64,000 bases of DNA. It comes from Kosakonia sacchari. GTDB lineage: Bacteria; Pseudomonadota; Gammaproteobacteria; Enterobacterales; Enterobacteriaceae. Positions 9,992 through 18,345 of the stretch are shown one piece after another. The notes under the pieces are model-generated. The model was not told where the DNA came from, searched no databases, and worked only from the letters and a program-made list of their open reading frames with translations. Position 1 is the first letter of the stretch, and every line of letters begins with the position of its first letter. The stretch spans positions 248,001 to 312,000 of the forward strand of contig FOAY01000004.1 of assembly GCA_900109485.1 (NCBI GenBank), in the 5' to 3' direction. The position numbers were made by a program, and so were the translations under genes.

Positions 9992-10006
9992 CAGCTATCG
10001 TGCTTA

Positions 10007-11614
10007 TTATTCGACAGACACGTTTTCGAAGTGGTGTTTGCCCAACGGATCAACAACATAGCCTTTGACTTCTTTACGCACCGGCTCATACACGGTGGAG
10101 TGAGCGACGATCAGCGCCGGAGCCTGGTCATGCATCACTACCTGAGCCTGTTTGTAGAGTTCAACACGCTTGTTGTGGTCGTCGGTTGCGCGAGCCGGTT
10201 GAATCAGATCTTCAAACGGCTTGTAGCACCAGCGAGAGTAGTTGGAACCGTCTTTCGCCGCTGCGCAGCTGAACAGGGTGGCGAAGAAGTTATCCGGATC
10301 CCCGTTGTCGCCGGTCCAGCCCATCATGACCGCCTGGTGTTCGCCCGCTTTCGCGCGCTTCAGGTATTCACCCCACTCGTAGGTCACGATTTTGGCTTGT
10401 ACGCCGACTTTCGCCCAGTCAGCCTGAATCATCTCAGCCATACGGCGAGCGTTCGGGTTGTACGGACGCTGTACCGGCATCGCCCACAGTTCAACGGTAA
10501 AGCCTTTATCCTGACCGGCTTCTTTCAGCAGCTGTTTCGCCTTCTCCGGATCGTAGGTGTAGTCTTTAACGTCGTCGTTATAGCCCCACATGGTTGGCGG
10601 GATCAGGTTTTTCGCCGCCACGCCAGCGCCCTGGTATACCGCTTTGATGATCGCTTCTTTGTTCACCGCGTAAGTCAGCGCCTGACGCACTTTCACGTCA
10701 TCAAACGGTTTCTTCTCGGTGTTGAAGGACATGTAGCCAACGTTCAGACCAGCCTGCTCCATCAGCGTGATGTTTTTGTCCTGCTTCATACGAGCGATAT
10801 CGGCCGGGTTCGGGTACGGCATAACCTGGCACTCGTTTTTCTGCAGTTTGGCATAACGTACGGAAGCATCCGGGGTGATGGAGAAGACCAGACGATCGAT
10901 TTTCGGCTTGGTGCCCCAGAAACCGTCAAACGCTTTGTACAGGATGCGGGAATCTTTTTGATATTGCAGCAGCTGGAACGGACCAGTACCGATCGGGTCG
11001 AGGTCCACTTTGTCCGGCGTACCGGCTTTCAGCATGTTGTCCGCGTACTCTTTAGAGAGAATGGAAGCGAAGTCCATTGCCAGGTCGGCCAGGAACGGTG
11101 ATTCCGGACGGGTCAGCACGAACTGAACGGTATTGTCGTCGACTTTCTTCACTTCGCTAATCAGGTCAGGCAGGCCCATGCCTTCGAAGTATTCGTAGCT
11201 GCCGCCAGAGACTTTATGGTACGGGTTCTGATCGTTTTTCTGACGGTCGAAGGAGAACACCACGTCATCCGCGTTGAAATCGCGCGTCGGTTTGAAATCT
11301 TTGTTGTCCTGCCACTTCACGCCTTTACGCAGGTGGAAAGTGTAGGTTTTGCCATCAGCGCTGATATCCCACTTCTCAGCCAGGCCAGGAATCACTTCCG
11401 TGGTGCCGATTTTGAATTCCACCAGACGGTTATAAATCGGTACGGAGCTGGCATCATAGGTGGTGCCAGAGGTGAAAAGCTGTGGGTTAAAGCCTTCAGG
11501 CGAGCCTTCAGAACAATAAACCAGGGTTTTAGCCTGCACGCTTGCCGCGACGGTCATGGCCACCAGGCTAAGACCGAGCTTCAGCATCCCTGACTTCTTC
11601 AAGGAAATACTCAT
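10007..11614 (-). CDS. dppA: DppA, periplasmic dipeptide-binding protein
   Basis: A 535-residue periplasmic solute-binding protein (SBP_bac_5 family) that captures dipeptides and, in E. coli, also delivers heme and acts in dipeptide chemotaxis. The start MSISLKKSGMLKLG begins a signal peptide that ends at ASVQA, with mature KTLVYCSEGSPEGFNPQ. This start has GGAGCA upstream and matches E. coli DppA; the longer in-frame start at 11650 does not. It is the first gene of dppABCDF. In E. coli the dppA leader is repressed by the sRNA GcvB through a C/A-rich stretch over the ribosome binding site; CACATATCACATTGGAGC just upstream is compatible with this. Confidence 0.97.
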   Translation of the reverse strand: MSISLKKSGMLKLGLSLVAMTVAASVQAKTLVYCSEGSPEGFNPQLFTSGTTYDASSVPIYNRLVEFKIGTTEVIPGLAEKWDISADGKTYTFHLRKGVKWQDNKDFKPTRDFNADDVVFSFDRQKNDQNPYHKVSGGSYEYFEGMGLPDLISEVKKVDDNTVQFVLTRPESPFLADLAMDFASILSKEYADNMLKAGTPDKVDLDPIGTGPFQLLQYQKDSRILYKAFDGFWGTKPKIDRLVFSITPDASVRYAKLQKNECQVMPYPNPADIARMKQDKNITLMEQAGLNVGYMSFNTEKKPFDDVKVRQALTYAVNKEAIIKAVYQGAGVAAKNLIPPTMWGYNDDVKDYTYDPEKAKQLLKEAGQDKGFTVELWAMPVQRPYNPNARRMAEMIQADWAKVGVQAKIVTYEWGEYLKRAKAGEHQAVMMGWTGDNGDPDNFFATLFSCAAAKDGSNYSRWCYKPFEDLIQPARATDDHNKRVELYKQAQVVMHDQAPALIVAHSTVYEPVRKEVKGYVVDPLGKHHFENVSVE

Positions 11615-11641
11615 TGATTCTGCTCCAATGTGATATGTGTT
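11615..11641 (-). promoter_or_regulatory. dppA leader with candidate GcvB target
   Basis: On the minus strand the leader reads CACATATCACATTGGAGCAG immediately before the dppA ATG. It is C/A-rich and overlaps the GGAG ribosome binding site, the layout of known GcvB targets. GcvB itself is not in this window, so this is an inference from the E. coli system. Confidence 0.4.
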
Positions 11642-12186
11642 GTTACCCATGCAGTGGGTATGTCCGACAGACCTTTATTAGTTTTTTACCCGGTCTGGTC
11701 GGTTGTGCCCGAAGGCGTTATGAGAGATGGGGATTCCTTTCACAAGGTTGACTGAGTTGCAGTGCAGATTCTCCTTGAAATGCCCCTCATGCCCTACAAT
11801 CTGTCAACAGAATGTCAAAACGTCAATACAGGTAACCGGGATTTACAACGACGGTGAGAATCGGTAAACAAAGTTTAAAAAAACTTCAAGCCTCTATTTT
11901 CAGCAGGGAAATTTGTGCTACCGCCGCTACATCAGAATAATTCGCTTATTAATCCTCCAAAGCCAGTGATTAACTTTCATGCAGATTATGAAAAATTTCT
12001 TGCAGAATGATGATTATCTGAGCGATTAATGCCGTGAACGCTAAAACGCACAGCGAAAAATGCTGTCTTTATCCATAAGCAACGCGAAAAAAGATCCAAA
12101 CATATATAAAAAAATACAATGGAATATCGTACAAAATTGTGAACTGACAGCGAGAAGTGGGGATAACAGAGGTTTTCGATCATTTC
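11642..12186. other. intergenic region upstream of dppA
   Basis: About 540 bp, progressively AT-rich between 11820 and 12170. It must carry the dppA promoter (minus strand). A small hairpin ACCCA/TGGGT sits at 11645-11659. No convincing coding region was found; short ORFs here have no ribosome binding site or recognisable product. Confidence 0.5.
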
Positions 12187-12218
12187 GCCGGATGGCGCTG
12201 CGCTTATCCAGCCTACGG
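12187..12218. repeat. REP-like palindromic element
   Basis: The segment begins GCCGGATGGCGCTGCGC and ends TTATCCAGCCTACGG. It matches the layout of enterobacterial REP sequences (GCCGGATG...CTTATCCGGCCTAC) with an imperfect stem. Single copy here. Confidence 0.65.
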
Positions 12219-12247
12219 GAACGCGGAAGGCTATTTTCCAGGATGCA

Positions 12248-12306
12248 GAAAGCAAAAAACCCAACCTTACGGTTGGGCTTTTTTGAATTTGGTCGGTGAT
12301 AGAGGA
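12248..12306. repeat. duplicated tRNA-Pro 3' end plus terminator (copy 1)
   Basis: Fifty-nine bp identical to 12418-12476 except for two A/G changes. It contains the proK terminator hairpin (CCCAACC/GGTTGGG) and 17 bp of the tRNA 3' end including CCA (TGGTCGGTGATAGAGGAT on the plus strand). The copies are offset by exactly 170 bp. The layout resembles a tRNA-derived attachment-site duplication or a tandem tRNA reduced to its 3' end. Confidence 0.8.
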
Positions 12307-12312
12307 TAACTC

Positions 12313-12397
12313 GCCACTGCGTGGCTCGCCCTTCGGGCCGTTGCTGAAGCAACGTTCTCTCGCGATGCTCGAGTCGAACCTCTTCCCCCGGAGGTTC
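12313..12397. repeat. cluster of four short hairpins between the tRNA-end copies
   Basis: Four stem-loops are packed together: GCCAC/GTGGC (12313-12325), GCCC/GGGC (12328-12338), GTTGCT/AGCAAC (12340-12353) and GAACCTC/GAGGTTC (12376-12397). The last resembles a T-arm (AGGTTCGACTC on the minus strand), so part of this spacer may be a decayed tRNA-related sequence. Confidence 0.5.
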
Positions 12398-12423
12398 TCA
12401 TCCTCTTTTCGAGGCCGGAAAGC

Positions 12424-12453
12424 AAAAAGCCCAACCTTGCGGTTGGGCTTTTT
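12424..12453 (-). terminator. proK terminator
   Basis: AAAAAGCCCAACC (12424-12436) pairs with GGTTGGGCTTTTT (12441-12453) around TTGC. It is a rho-independent terminator directly after the tRNA on the minus strand, and the flanking A and T runs could make it work in both directions. A second copy lies at 12254-12283. Confidence 0.9.
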
Positions 12454-12459
12454 TGAATT

Positions 12460-12536
<77 letters not shown>

Positions 12537-12548
12537 AATGCGGGGCGC

Positions 12549-12577
12549 ATCTTACTGCCGCGACGCTACCCCGTCAA
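12549..12577 (-). promoter_or_regulatory. proK sigma-70 promoter
   Basis: On the minus strand, -35 TTGACG (12577-12572) and -10 TAAGAT (12554-12549) are separated by exactly 17 bp. They are followed by a GC-rich discriminator (GCGCCCCGC), typical of stringently controlled stable-RNA promoters. Confidence 0.85.
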
Positions 12578-12627
12578 TCCCCTAATGTAAAAAAGCATAC
12601 TGACTGGCGATAAAGCCAGCAGAGCGC

Positions 12628-14310
12628 TTATTTCGCCGCCTGAGCCGGCAAATGGCACCAGTTATTGTTCTCGTTAATCCCGCCATTTGGCGAGGTATAA
12701 CCGAGGCAACCCATAATGGTGTCGTACAACTCAACATGGCGACGCGGCGTTTTAAACGCTGCCTGCTGCTTAAGCTGGGCAAACATCTGCGCCTTTTGCG
12801 GATCCTCAAGATACTTGTCGGACATCCACACCATCATCGGCACGCGGAACTGCTCCGGTGGCGCCATTTTGCGCGGCGTACCGTGCAGATGCTCCTTTTC
12901 ATTGATCGACTCCCCGTGGTCAGCGGCATAGAAAATGATCGCTTTCCGGTCGCGCATCTTATCAATCACGCTATCGATAAAGTGATCGACATAGCTGACG
13001 GAGTTATCGAAGGAGTTAACCAGCTCTGCTTTGCTGCACTTGTCATCGACGCCGACACACTCCGGCGTCCACTGCGCGAAGCTGCGCGGATAACGCTGGG
13101 TATAGTTAAAGTGTGAGCCTTTGGTATGCATAATAATCAAATGCTTACCTGCGGATTTATTGTCCAGCGAATTCTGCATTTCATCGACAAGCAGCATATC
13201 GTCCACGCTTCTGCCACGGTTACGCGGCTCAGCGCCAATCTGCTCGCGATACGCGATGTTGTCGGCCATGGTATTGCTGTAGAACCACATCTCGCTCTGC
13301 ATGGCGTACAAATCGCTGGCGAAGCCCAGCTGTTTAAGCACGGCAAAGACATTTTGCTCTTTCAGCGTGCGCTGCGGGTTATCTTCCGCGCCGCCTTCAC
13401 GGACAAACATGCAGCGCAGAGAGAGCTTGGTCGCGGTGTCGCATGAGTAACCGCGAAACGCCACGAGGTTCTTCTCTTTCGCCAGATTCGGCGTGGTATT
13501 GCGCGAGTAACCCAGCAGCCCCATATGATCCCAACGCGTGGTCTCGCCAATAATGAAGACCACCCAGGTATCATCGATATCTTTTGGCGCGACATAGGTA
13601 AACTTCGTCGCCGGGTTGATCAGCGATTTATTGCCGGAGGATTCATCCACCTGTGCCCAGGCATACAGCCCCAGCGCAGAGAGCCAGTTTGACGGCAGAT
13701 AGGAGTTTGCCACTACCCCGCCATAGCTCGGCATATCAACCTTTGACGTTCGCTCGGCCTGTTTCTGCTCCATGTCCAGCAGGCGAATTGGCCCCCAGAC
13801 CAGCAGCCCCGCCAACAGCACCAGGCCCAGGCTGCGAATGCGCATCCCCGGCGTACGCAGCTCGTTCAGCAGCGTAAAGCGGCAGCGGTTGCCCCAAATC
13901 AGCAGCAACGGCAGCGCACTCACTGCCACCATCCAGACAATAAGCTGCCAGCCCACCACTTCTTTGGAGAGATCGATATCCGTGGTCATTACCGAAGCAA
14001 TGATGCCGTAGCCAATCACCACATTGAGAAACGTCATGTAATAGCTGGCGGCCGCAGAGCACACCACCACCAGCGAAGCCAACACGCGCCAGACACGACG
14101 TCCCGTCAGCGACAACAGGCGTAATAAAAAGAAAGTGACCAGTACCGTACCAACGAGTTCAACAACTGCGGAGATACCTTTCAACGCAGTGAAGGATTGC
14201 GCATATCCATCAAACCGACGGAAAAAAACCGCGCTATTCATAAACAGACCGATATATAGCGCTAGCAGGAAGCTCAGCTTCTGCTGCGTCATTGTTTTGA
14301 TATAACTCAT
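12628..14310 (-). CDS. eptB: EptB, Kdo2-lipid A phosphoethanolamine transferase
   Basis: Inner-membrane enzyme that transfers phosphoethanolamine from phosphatidylethanolamine to the outer Kdo residue of lipopolysaccharide. The 560-residue product starts MSYIKTMTQQKLSF and has five N-terminal membrane helices (about 12-170), then a periplasmic sulfatase-like domain. The nucleophile motif is GETTRWDHMG (about 255), the Cys residues are paired (YSCDTATKLSLRCMF), and the metal site is AADHGES. Nearly full-length match to E. coli EptB (563 residues). In E. coli it is controlled by sigma E and by the sRNAs MgrR and ArcZ; nothing in the leader was tested for this. Confidence 0.96.
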   Translation of the reverse strand: MSYIKTMTQQKLSFLLALYIGLFMNSAVFFRRFDGYAQSFTALKGISAVVELVGTVLVTFFLLRLLSLTGRRVWRVLASLVVVCSAAASYYMTFLNVVIGYGIIASVMTTDIDLSKEVVGWQLIVWMVAVSALPLLLIWGNRCRFTLLNELRTPGMRIRSLGLVLLAGLLVWGPIRLLDMEQKQAERTSKVDMPSYGGVVANSYLPSNWLSALGLYAWAQVDESSGNKSLINPATKFTYVAPKDIDDTWVVFIIGETTRWDHMGLLGYSRNTTPNLAKEKNLVAFRGYSCDTATKLSLRCMFVREGGAEDNPQRTLKEQNVFAVLKQLGFASDLYAMQSEMWFYSNTMADNIAYREQIGAEPRNRGRSVDDMLLVDEMQNSLDNKSAGKHLIIMHTKGSHFNYTQRYPRSFAQWTPECVGVDDKCSKAELVNSFDNSVSYVDHFIDSVIDKMRDRKAIIFYAADHGESINEKEHLHGTPRKMAPPEQFRVPMMVWMSDKYLEDPQKAQMFAQLKQQAAFKTPRRHVELYDTIMGCLGYTSPNGGINENNNWCHLPAQAAK

Positions 14311-14448
14311 GCAAGCAACTCGACAACTAAGGGGAAAGAACCTGACTCAGGCAGGCTATTAATCAGCAGCGGAAGTTAACAGCGGAAACTTCTGAAGCGT
14401 GGTAAGTAGACCATAGCGGGGCGGAAAAGTGTCATGCGGAAAGCGTAA

Positions 14449-14479
14449 CCAGCCATATATTTACAAAATACATGGCTGG
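14449..14479 (-). terminator. hairpin after the ohr-type gene
   Basis: CCAGCCAT (14449-14456) pairs with ATGGCTGG (14472-14479) across a 15-nt AT-rich loop, 30 bp past the ohr stop on the minus strand. There is no clear U-run, so this is a hairpin of uncertain terminator strength. Confidence 0.45.
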
Positions 14480-14508
14480 CGTCAGAAAATTAGCACTAAA
14501 AGGCGTTA

Positions 14509-14940
14509 TCAGGAGGTAATCACGTTAAGTTTTACGTCAATGTTGCCACGCGTTGCGTTGGAGTAAGGGCACACAATATGTGCTTTTTGTACCAGCGCTT
14601 CGGCTTCCTGATGATCCATGCCCGGCAGGTGAATATCCAGTTGCGCTTCAATACCAAAACCGGTCGGTAGTGGCCCAATGCCAACTTGTCCTTCAATGTA
14701 AGCATCCTGCGGTACTTTCTTTTTCTCTACCGAGGCAACATGTTTCAGCGCTCCAAGAAAACAGGCTGAATAGCCTGCGGCAAAAAGCTGCTCCGGATTA
14801 GTCACTTCACCGCCAGCGCCGCCCATCTCTTTGGGTACGCCAAGTTTTACATCCAGAACACCGTCAGAGGAGGTCGCACGCCCATCACGGCCACCGGTTG
14901 CTTTTGCTTTAGCGCGATAAACTACTTTTTCTAAAGACAT
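14509..14940 (-). CDS. organic hydroperoxide resistance protein (Ohr/OsmC family)
   Basis: A 143-residue cytoplasmic thiol peroxidase that reduces organic hydroperoxides to alcohols. Both catalytic cysteines are visible: Cys60 in YSACFLGAL and Cys124 in [12 protein letters not shown]. The Ohr-specific Arg (GGRDGR) and Glu ([10 protein letters not shown]) are also present, which favours Ohr over OsmC. Two adjacent ATG codons exist; the second (14940) has AAGGAG at 7 bp and is preferred, and the first would add one Met. It lies between eptB and yhjX, where E. coli K-12 has no such gene. No adjacent OhrR-type MarR regulator was seen. Confidence 0.88.
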   Translation of the reverse strand: MSLEKVVYRAKAKATGGRDGRATSSDGVLDVKLGVPKEMGGAGGEVTNPEQLFAAGYSACFLGALKHVASVEKKKVPQDAYIEGQVGIGPLPTGFGIEAQLDIHLPGMDHQEAEALVQKAHIVCPYSNATRGNIDVKLNVITS

Positions 14941-15015
14941 CATTAGACTCCTTCAGTAAGGAAGAACCTGACCAATAAGGATAGACGCTCTGGAGAAGGT
15001 TGGCGGCAGAGACAG

Positions 15016-15040
15016 AAAAACCGCCAAAACGGCGGCTTTT
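15016..15040 (-). terminator. yhjX terminator
   Basis: CCGCC (15021-15025) and GGCGG (15031-15035) form a stem with an A/T flank. On the minus strand it is followed by TTTTT (15020-15016). It lies 20 bp past the yhjX stop. Confidence 0.75.
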
Positions 15041-15058
15041 CATGTTGTCGGTTAGCCA

Positions 15059-16261
15059 TCAGGCGTGCGCTTCTTTATATACGCTACGCTGCGGCTGACG
15101 AATGGTGGTGGAGAGCGCCAGTGAAAGAATCAGCAGAGCGAAGATAACGCAGAAGGTGACATAGAAGCCGCCAAACACCGACGCAATCAGCGAACCACAG
15201 ATACTGCCGATACCGAAGCCCAGGTAAATCACACCGTAGTTTTTCGCCAGGTTGTTGAGGCCGAAGAACTCGCTGACCAGCGACGGGAACACGGTGATCG
15301 TACCGCCGAAGTTAAAGGCGACACAGGCAATGGCTGCGAAGTACGTGGTCGCATTCAGCGGTGCGAACAGCAGAGCCGCCATACCGACCAGCGAAATCAC
15401 CTGACCGATAGTAATCACACGAATACGGGCAATTTTGTCAGAGAGAATGCCGAGAACCAGGCGACCGCTGAGGTTAGCAATGGCGATAATGGTGACGGCA
15501 TTCGCCGCTGTTGCGACATCCAGATGAACCATGCCCTGAGCGATATCTTTCGCCACACCAATCACATACAGGCCGCTCATGCAGGCAGTAAGGAACATAA
15601 CGGCCAGCATCCAGTATTGTGGTTTACGCATGGATTGCGCCAGGGTGAAGTCGTTTTCAACCACGCCATTCACGGTAGCAGCTTTCTGCTGCGGCGCATC
15701 GGTCATCAGGGTGGCGCCGAAGACAATCATCACCAGCGCAATCAGACCCCAGATAATAAAGGTTTTTTCCAGGCCAACACTTGCCAGCAACTGGCTGTCG
15801 ATGAATTTAAAACCGAGGCTGCCGAGGCCATAAGAACCAATAGAGAAGGCAGAAATCAGGCCTTTACGTTCCGGGAACCACTTCACGCAGTTCGAGAGCG
15901 TTAACAGATAACCCGCACCATCTGCCAGACCCACCAGCACGCCTGCGCTCATCCACAGCATCAGCAGGTTGTTGGAGTGCGCGGTCAGGAAGAACCCCAG
16001 ACCCAGCAGAATACCGGAAGCCATGGTGACGCGTTTCACGCCAAAGCGCTCCTGCAATTTCCCGGCAATAGAGGATGAGAGCGCCAGGCCAAGGCTCAAC
16101 AAACCGAAAGAGAAGGCAACCTGACTGACGGGCTCGTTCAGTTTTTCCGCCAGCGAGCTGTTGAACAGGCTCCAGGTATAAACAGACCCTAACGCGAATT
16201 GCGTAATAATGGTGCCGATAAGCGTCAGCCAGCGGGTGTGATTAGCAGTTGAAGTTTTCAT
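15059..16261 (-). CDS. yhjX: YhjX, MFS transporter of the pyruvate-responsive system
   Basis: A 400-residue major-facilitator protein with 12 predicted helices, nearly identical in length to E. coli YhjX (402). It belongs to the oxalate/formate antiporter-like branch. In E. coli yhjX is the main target of the YpdA/YpdB pyruvate-sensing two-component system, and the protein is linked to pyruvate handling, though its exact substrate is debated. A tandem YpdB-like motif lies about 82-112 bp upstream. The MFS loop motif GKLQERFGVKR is visible in the loop after helix 2. Confidence 0.95.
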   Translation of the reverse strand: MKTSTANHTRWLTLIGTIITQFALGSVYTWSLFNSSLAEKLNEPVSQVAFSFGLLSLGLALSSSIAGKLQERFGVKRVTMASGILLGLGFFLTAHSNNLLMLWMSAGVLVGLADGAGYLLTLSNCVKWFPERKGLISAFSIGSYGLGSLGFKFIDSQLLASVGLEKTFIIWGLIALVMIVFGATLMTDAPQQKAATVNGVVENDFTLAQSMRKPQYWMLAVMFLTACMSGLYVIGVAKDIAQGMVHLDVATAANAVTIIAIANLSGRLVLGILSDKIARIRVITIGQVISLVGMAALLFAPLNATTYFAAIACVAFNFGGTITVFPSLVSEFFGLNNLAKNYGVIYLGFGIGSICGSLIASVFGGFYVTFCVIFALLILSLALSTTIRQPQRSVYKEAHA

Positions 16262-16316
16262 GGCAGTTGTCCTGCAGAAATAAGAGAAGTTTCACTGCCG
16301 ACAACCATAACGAAGC

Positions 16317-16373
16317 GCATTTCATGCCTGGTGAAAAAAGGCATGAAATGCAGCAAAGGAGGAATGAAATGCA
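16317..16373 (-). promoter_or_regulatory. YpdB-like tandem operator upstream of yhjX
   Basis: On the minus strand TGCATTTCAT occurs twice (16373-16364 and 16352-16343), separated by exactly 11 bp. The E. coli YpdB site in front of yhjX is described as GGCATTTCAT-N11-GGCATTTCAT, so nine of ten bases per half-site match with the same spacing. A third, inverted copy (GCATTTCATGCC, 16317-16328) forms a palindrome with the promoter-proximal half, and a partial copy (AATTTCATGCC) lies near 16401. Confidence 0.8.
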
Positions 16374-16503
16374 TCTAAGCGGGAATGAATGACACAGTGG
16401 AATTTCATGCCATCAATAAATCAAGGTAAGTTAGTACATACTATCAATAAGAAACGCGCCAGCTATTGTTTCTTAAGTGTAAAAAGTTTGTTTTAAGCGT
16501 GCT

Positions 16504-17193
16504 TCAAAAACGTGCACTAACGCCCATGGTGTATAAATAATGTTGCCCCAACGTTACATTTTCCGACTGCGATAACGACGCATAAGCAGCGAGGTGCGGG
16601 TTCAACAGCATATCGGCGCCTAAGGTCACATCCATCCAGTTACCGTACTGGTTCGCCGCCGTTAAGCGATTAAGGCCGGACTGGGTTTTCCAGACGTTAT
16701 CGCCGAACTGCTGATTGAAGCTGACTTGCGCCCACGGGCGAAGGTCGCCAAAACGGCTGTCTACGCGCCATCCAAGCGAACTAATACTGGCGTGCCACAA
16801 GGGATCGCTGTACTGCGCGACGGTCGCGCTGTCGCCAAATTCGTTATACATTGAGGTGGTTGAGCCATCGTAATGCCAGGCCGCAACCGGGCCGGTGGTC
16901 ACGCGGCTGACCAGCGGAATATTCCAGCCAATACTCATGGTGCTAATCGGATCTAACGGTGTGTCATCCGGCAAATTCAGCGCAATACCCGGCGAATTTT
17001 GCGCAGAGCGGATACGCTCTTCCAGAATATCGTTATAACGTGGTTGTCGTTCGCTATCCCAGGTATAGCGTTCGGTCGCGGTGCTTTGCGGGTCGGTAAC
17101 AATATATTCTTGCTGCCACGCCGCCGCCGTCTGCGCAAAAAGCAGACACGCAGGCAGCAGCGCCAGCGAAAGGCCACTGTTATTTATTTTCAT
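16504..17193 (-). CDS. yhjY: YhjY, outer-membrane beta-barrel (autotransporter-domain) protein
   Basis: A 229-residue protein with a signal peptide (MKINNSGLSLALLPACLLF... ending at TAAAW). The rest is alternating beta-strand sequence rich in aromatic residues, ending in Phe (GVSARF), the outer-membrane barrel signature. E. coli YhjY is of similar size and is annotated as a lipase-like autotransporter-domain protein of unknown function. The start at 17193 was chosen because the signal peptide begins there and GGAG lies 10 bp upstream; an in-frame ATG at 17241 would put 16 charged or polar residues in front of the signal peptide. It is divergent from tag. Confidence 0.85.
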   Translation of the reverse strand: MKINNSGLSLALLPACLLFAQTAAAWQQEYIVTDPQSTATERYTWDSERQPRYNDILEERIRSAQNSPGIALNLPDDTPLDPISTMSIGWNIPLVSRVTTGPVAAWHYDGSTTSMYNEFGDSATVAQYSDPLWHASISSLGWRVDSRFGDLRPWAQVSFNQQFGDNVWKTQSGLNRLTAANQYGNWMDVTLGADMLLNPHLAAYASLSQSENVTLGQHYLYTMGVSARF

Positions 17194-17339
17194 CAAGTTG
17201 CGACTCCAGAAAAGAGCCGAATTCGGCGTATTCGTTATCATTGTTTATGGGCTAATGCCCTTTACTAAATATTGTCTTTCTGGTGTGCGCGTCAAGGCAG
17301 GCGGACGTTTATTTTACCAGGCATAAATGGAGTAAGAAT

Positions 17340-17918
17340 ATGCAGCGTTGTGGTTGGGTTACTCAGGATCCTCTGTATCTCACGTACCATGATACCGAGT
17401 GGGGCGTCGCGCAGAGGGATGGTAAAAAGCTGTTTGAAATGATCTGCCTGGAAGGGCAACAAGCCGGGCTGTCATGGATTACCGTATTGAAAAAACGGGA
17501 AAATTATCGCGCGGCTTTTCATCAATTCGAGCCTGAACGCGTAGCGGCGATGAGCGCAGAAGATGTGGAGATTCTGCTGCAAAATGCTGGCATCATTCGC
17601 CATCGCGGCAAGATAGAAGCCATTATTGGCAACGCCCGCGCCTACCTGGCAATGGCGCAAAACGGCGAGTCATTTTCAGAATTTGTCTGGGGGTTTGTCG
17701 ATAACACGCCGCAAATCACCCAGGCGGCGACGCTCGGCGAAATTCCAACCTCGACAGCAGCGTCAGATGCTTTATCAAAGGCGCTGAAAAAGCGCGGCTT
17801 TAAATTCGTCGGCACCACCATTTGCTACTCGTTTATGCAGGCCTGCGGTCTGGTCAATGACCATATTACCGGCTGCTTTTGCCACCCCGGAGGCATGCAT
17901 GATCCGCGCGTGGCATAG
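17340..17918 (+). CDS. tag: Tag, 3-methyladenine DNA glycosylase I
   Basis: Constitutive base-excision repair enzyme that removes 3-methyladenine from DNA. The 192-residue product starts MQRCGWVTQDPLY. All family landmarks are present: zinc ligands Cys4, His17, His175 and Cys179, catalytic Glu38 in EGQQAGLSW, and the helix-hairpin-helix region RHRGKIEAIIGNARAY. The ATG at 17340 has GGAG upstream; the open frame extends 19 codons further without homology. The C-terminus is a few residues longer than in E. coli (187) and overlaps the start of yiaC by 20 bp. Confidence 0.97.
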   Translation: MQRCGWVTQDPLYLTYHDTEWGVAQRDGKKLFEMICLEGQQAGLSWITVLKKRENYRAAFHQFEPERVAAMSAEDVEILLQNAGIIRHRGKIEAIIGNARAYLAMAQNGESFSEFVWGFVDNTPQITQAATLGEIPTSTAASDALSKALKKRGFKFVGTTICYSFMQACGLVNDHITGCFCHPGGMHDPRVA

Positions 17919-18345
17919 CCGGGATTTATCGCCGCTGCTGACGCTGTGGATGGAAAGCACCTGTTTTGCTCATCCGTTTATCGACACGCGCTATTGGCAG
18001 GAGAGCGAAGCGCTGGTGCGTAATGCCTATCTCCCGTCGGCGAAAACCTGGGTCTGGGAAGCGAATGGCGAACTGGAAGGGTTTATCAGCGTGATGGATG
18101 AACAATTTATCGGGGCGCTGTTTGTGCGCCCCGCCGCCATTGGCCAGGGAATTGGCAAAGCGCTGATGAATCACGTCAAACAGCGCTTTCGTTGGCTAAG
18201 CCTCGAGGTGTACCAGAAAAACGAACGGGCGGTGAAGTTCTACCATGCGCAGGGCTTTCGTATTGAAGAGAGCGCCTGGCAGGAAGAGACCCGCCACCCG
18301 ACGTGGATCATGAACTGGCAGGCGGATCAAAGGCCGTCAGCGTAA
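17899..18345 (+). CDS. yiaC: YiaC, GNAT-family N-acetyltransferase
   Basis: A 148-residue GCN5-related acetyltransferase. The acetyl-CoA motif is [14 protein letters not shown] (about 86-100), followed by the C-terminal motif [19 protein letters not shown]. In E. coli YiaC has been reported as a protein lysine acetyltransferase. The ATG at 17899 has GGAGG at 5-bp spacing, which sits inside tag, so the two genes overlap by 20 bp and are probably co-translated. The 3' end overlaps the end of the convergent bisC by 38 bp. Confidence 0.93.
   Translation: MIRAWHSRDLSPLLTLWMESTCFAHPFIDTRYWQESEALVRNAYLPSAKTWVWEANGELEGFISVMDEQFIGALFVRPAAIGQGIGKALMNHVKQRFRWLSLEVYQKNERAVKFYHAQGFRIEESAWQEETRHPTWIMNWQADQRPSA

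Noticed and set aside
12313-12397. Short regular hairpins as a CRISPR array
   Set aside because: The stems differ from each other and there are no repeated units with spacers; no cas genes are present. No CRISPR was found anywhere in the window.
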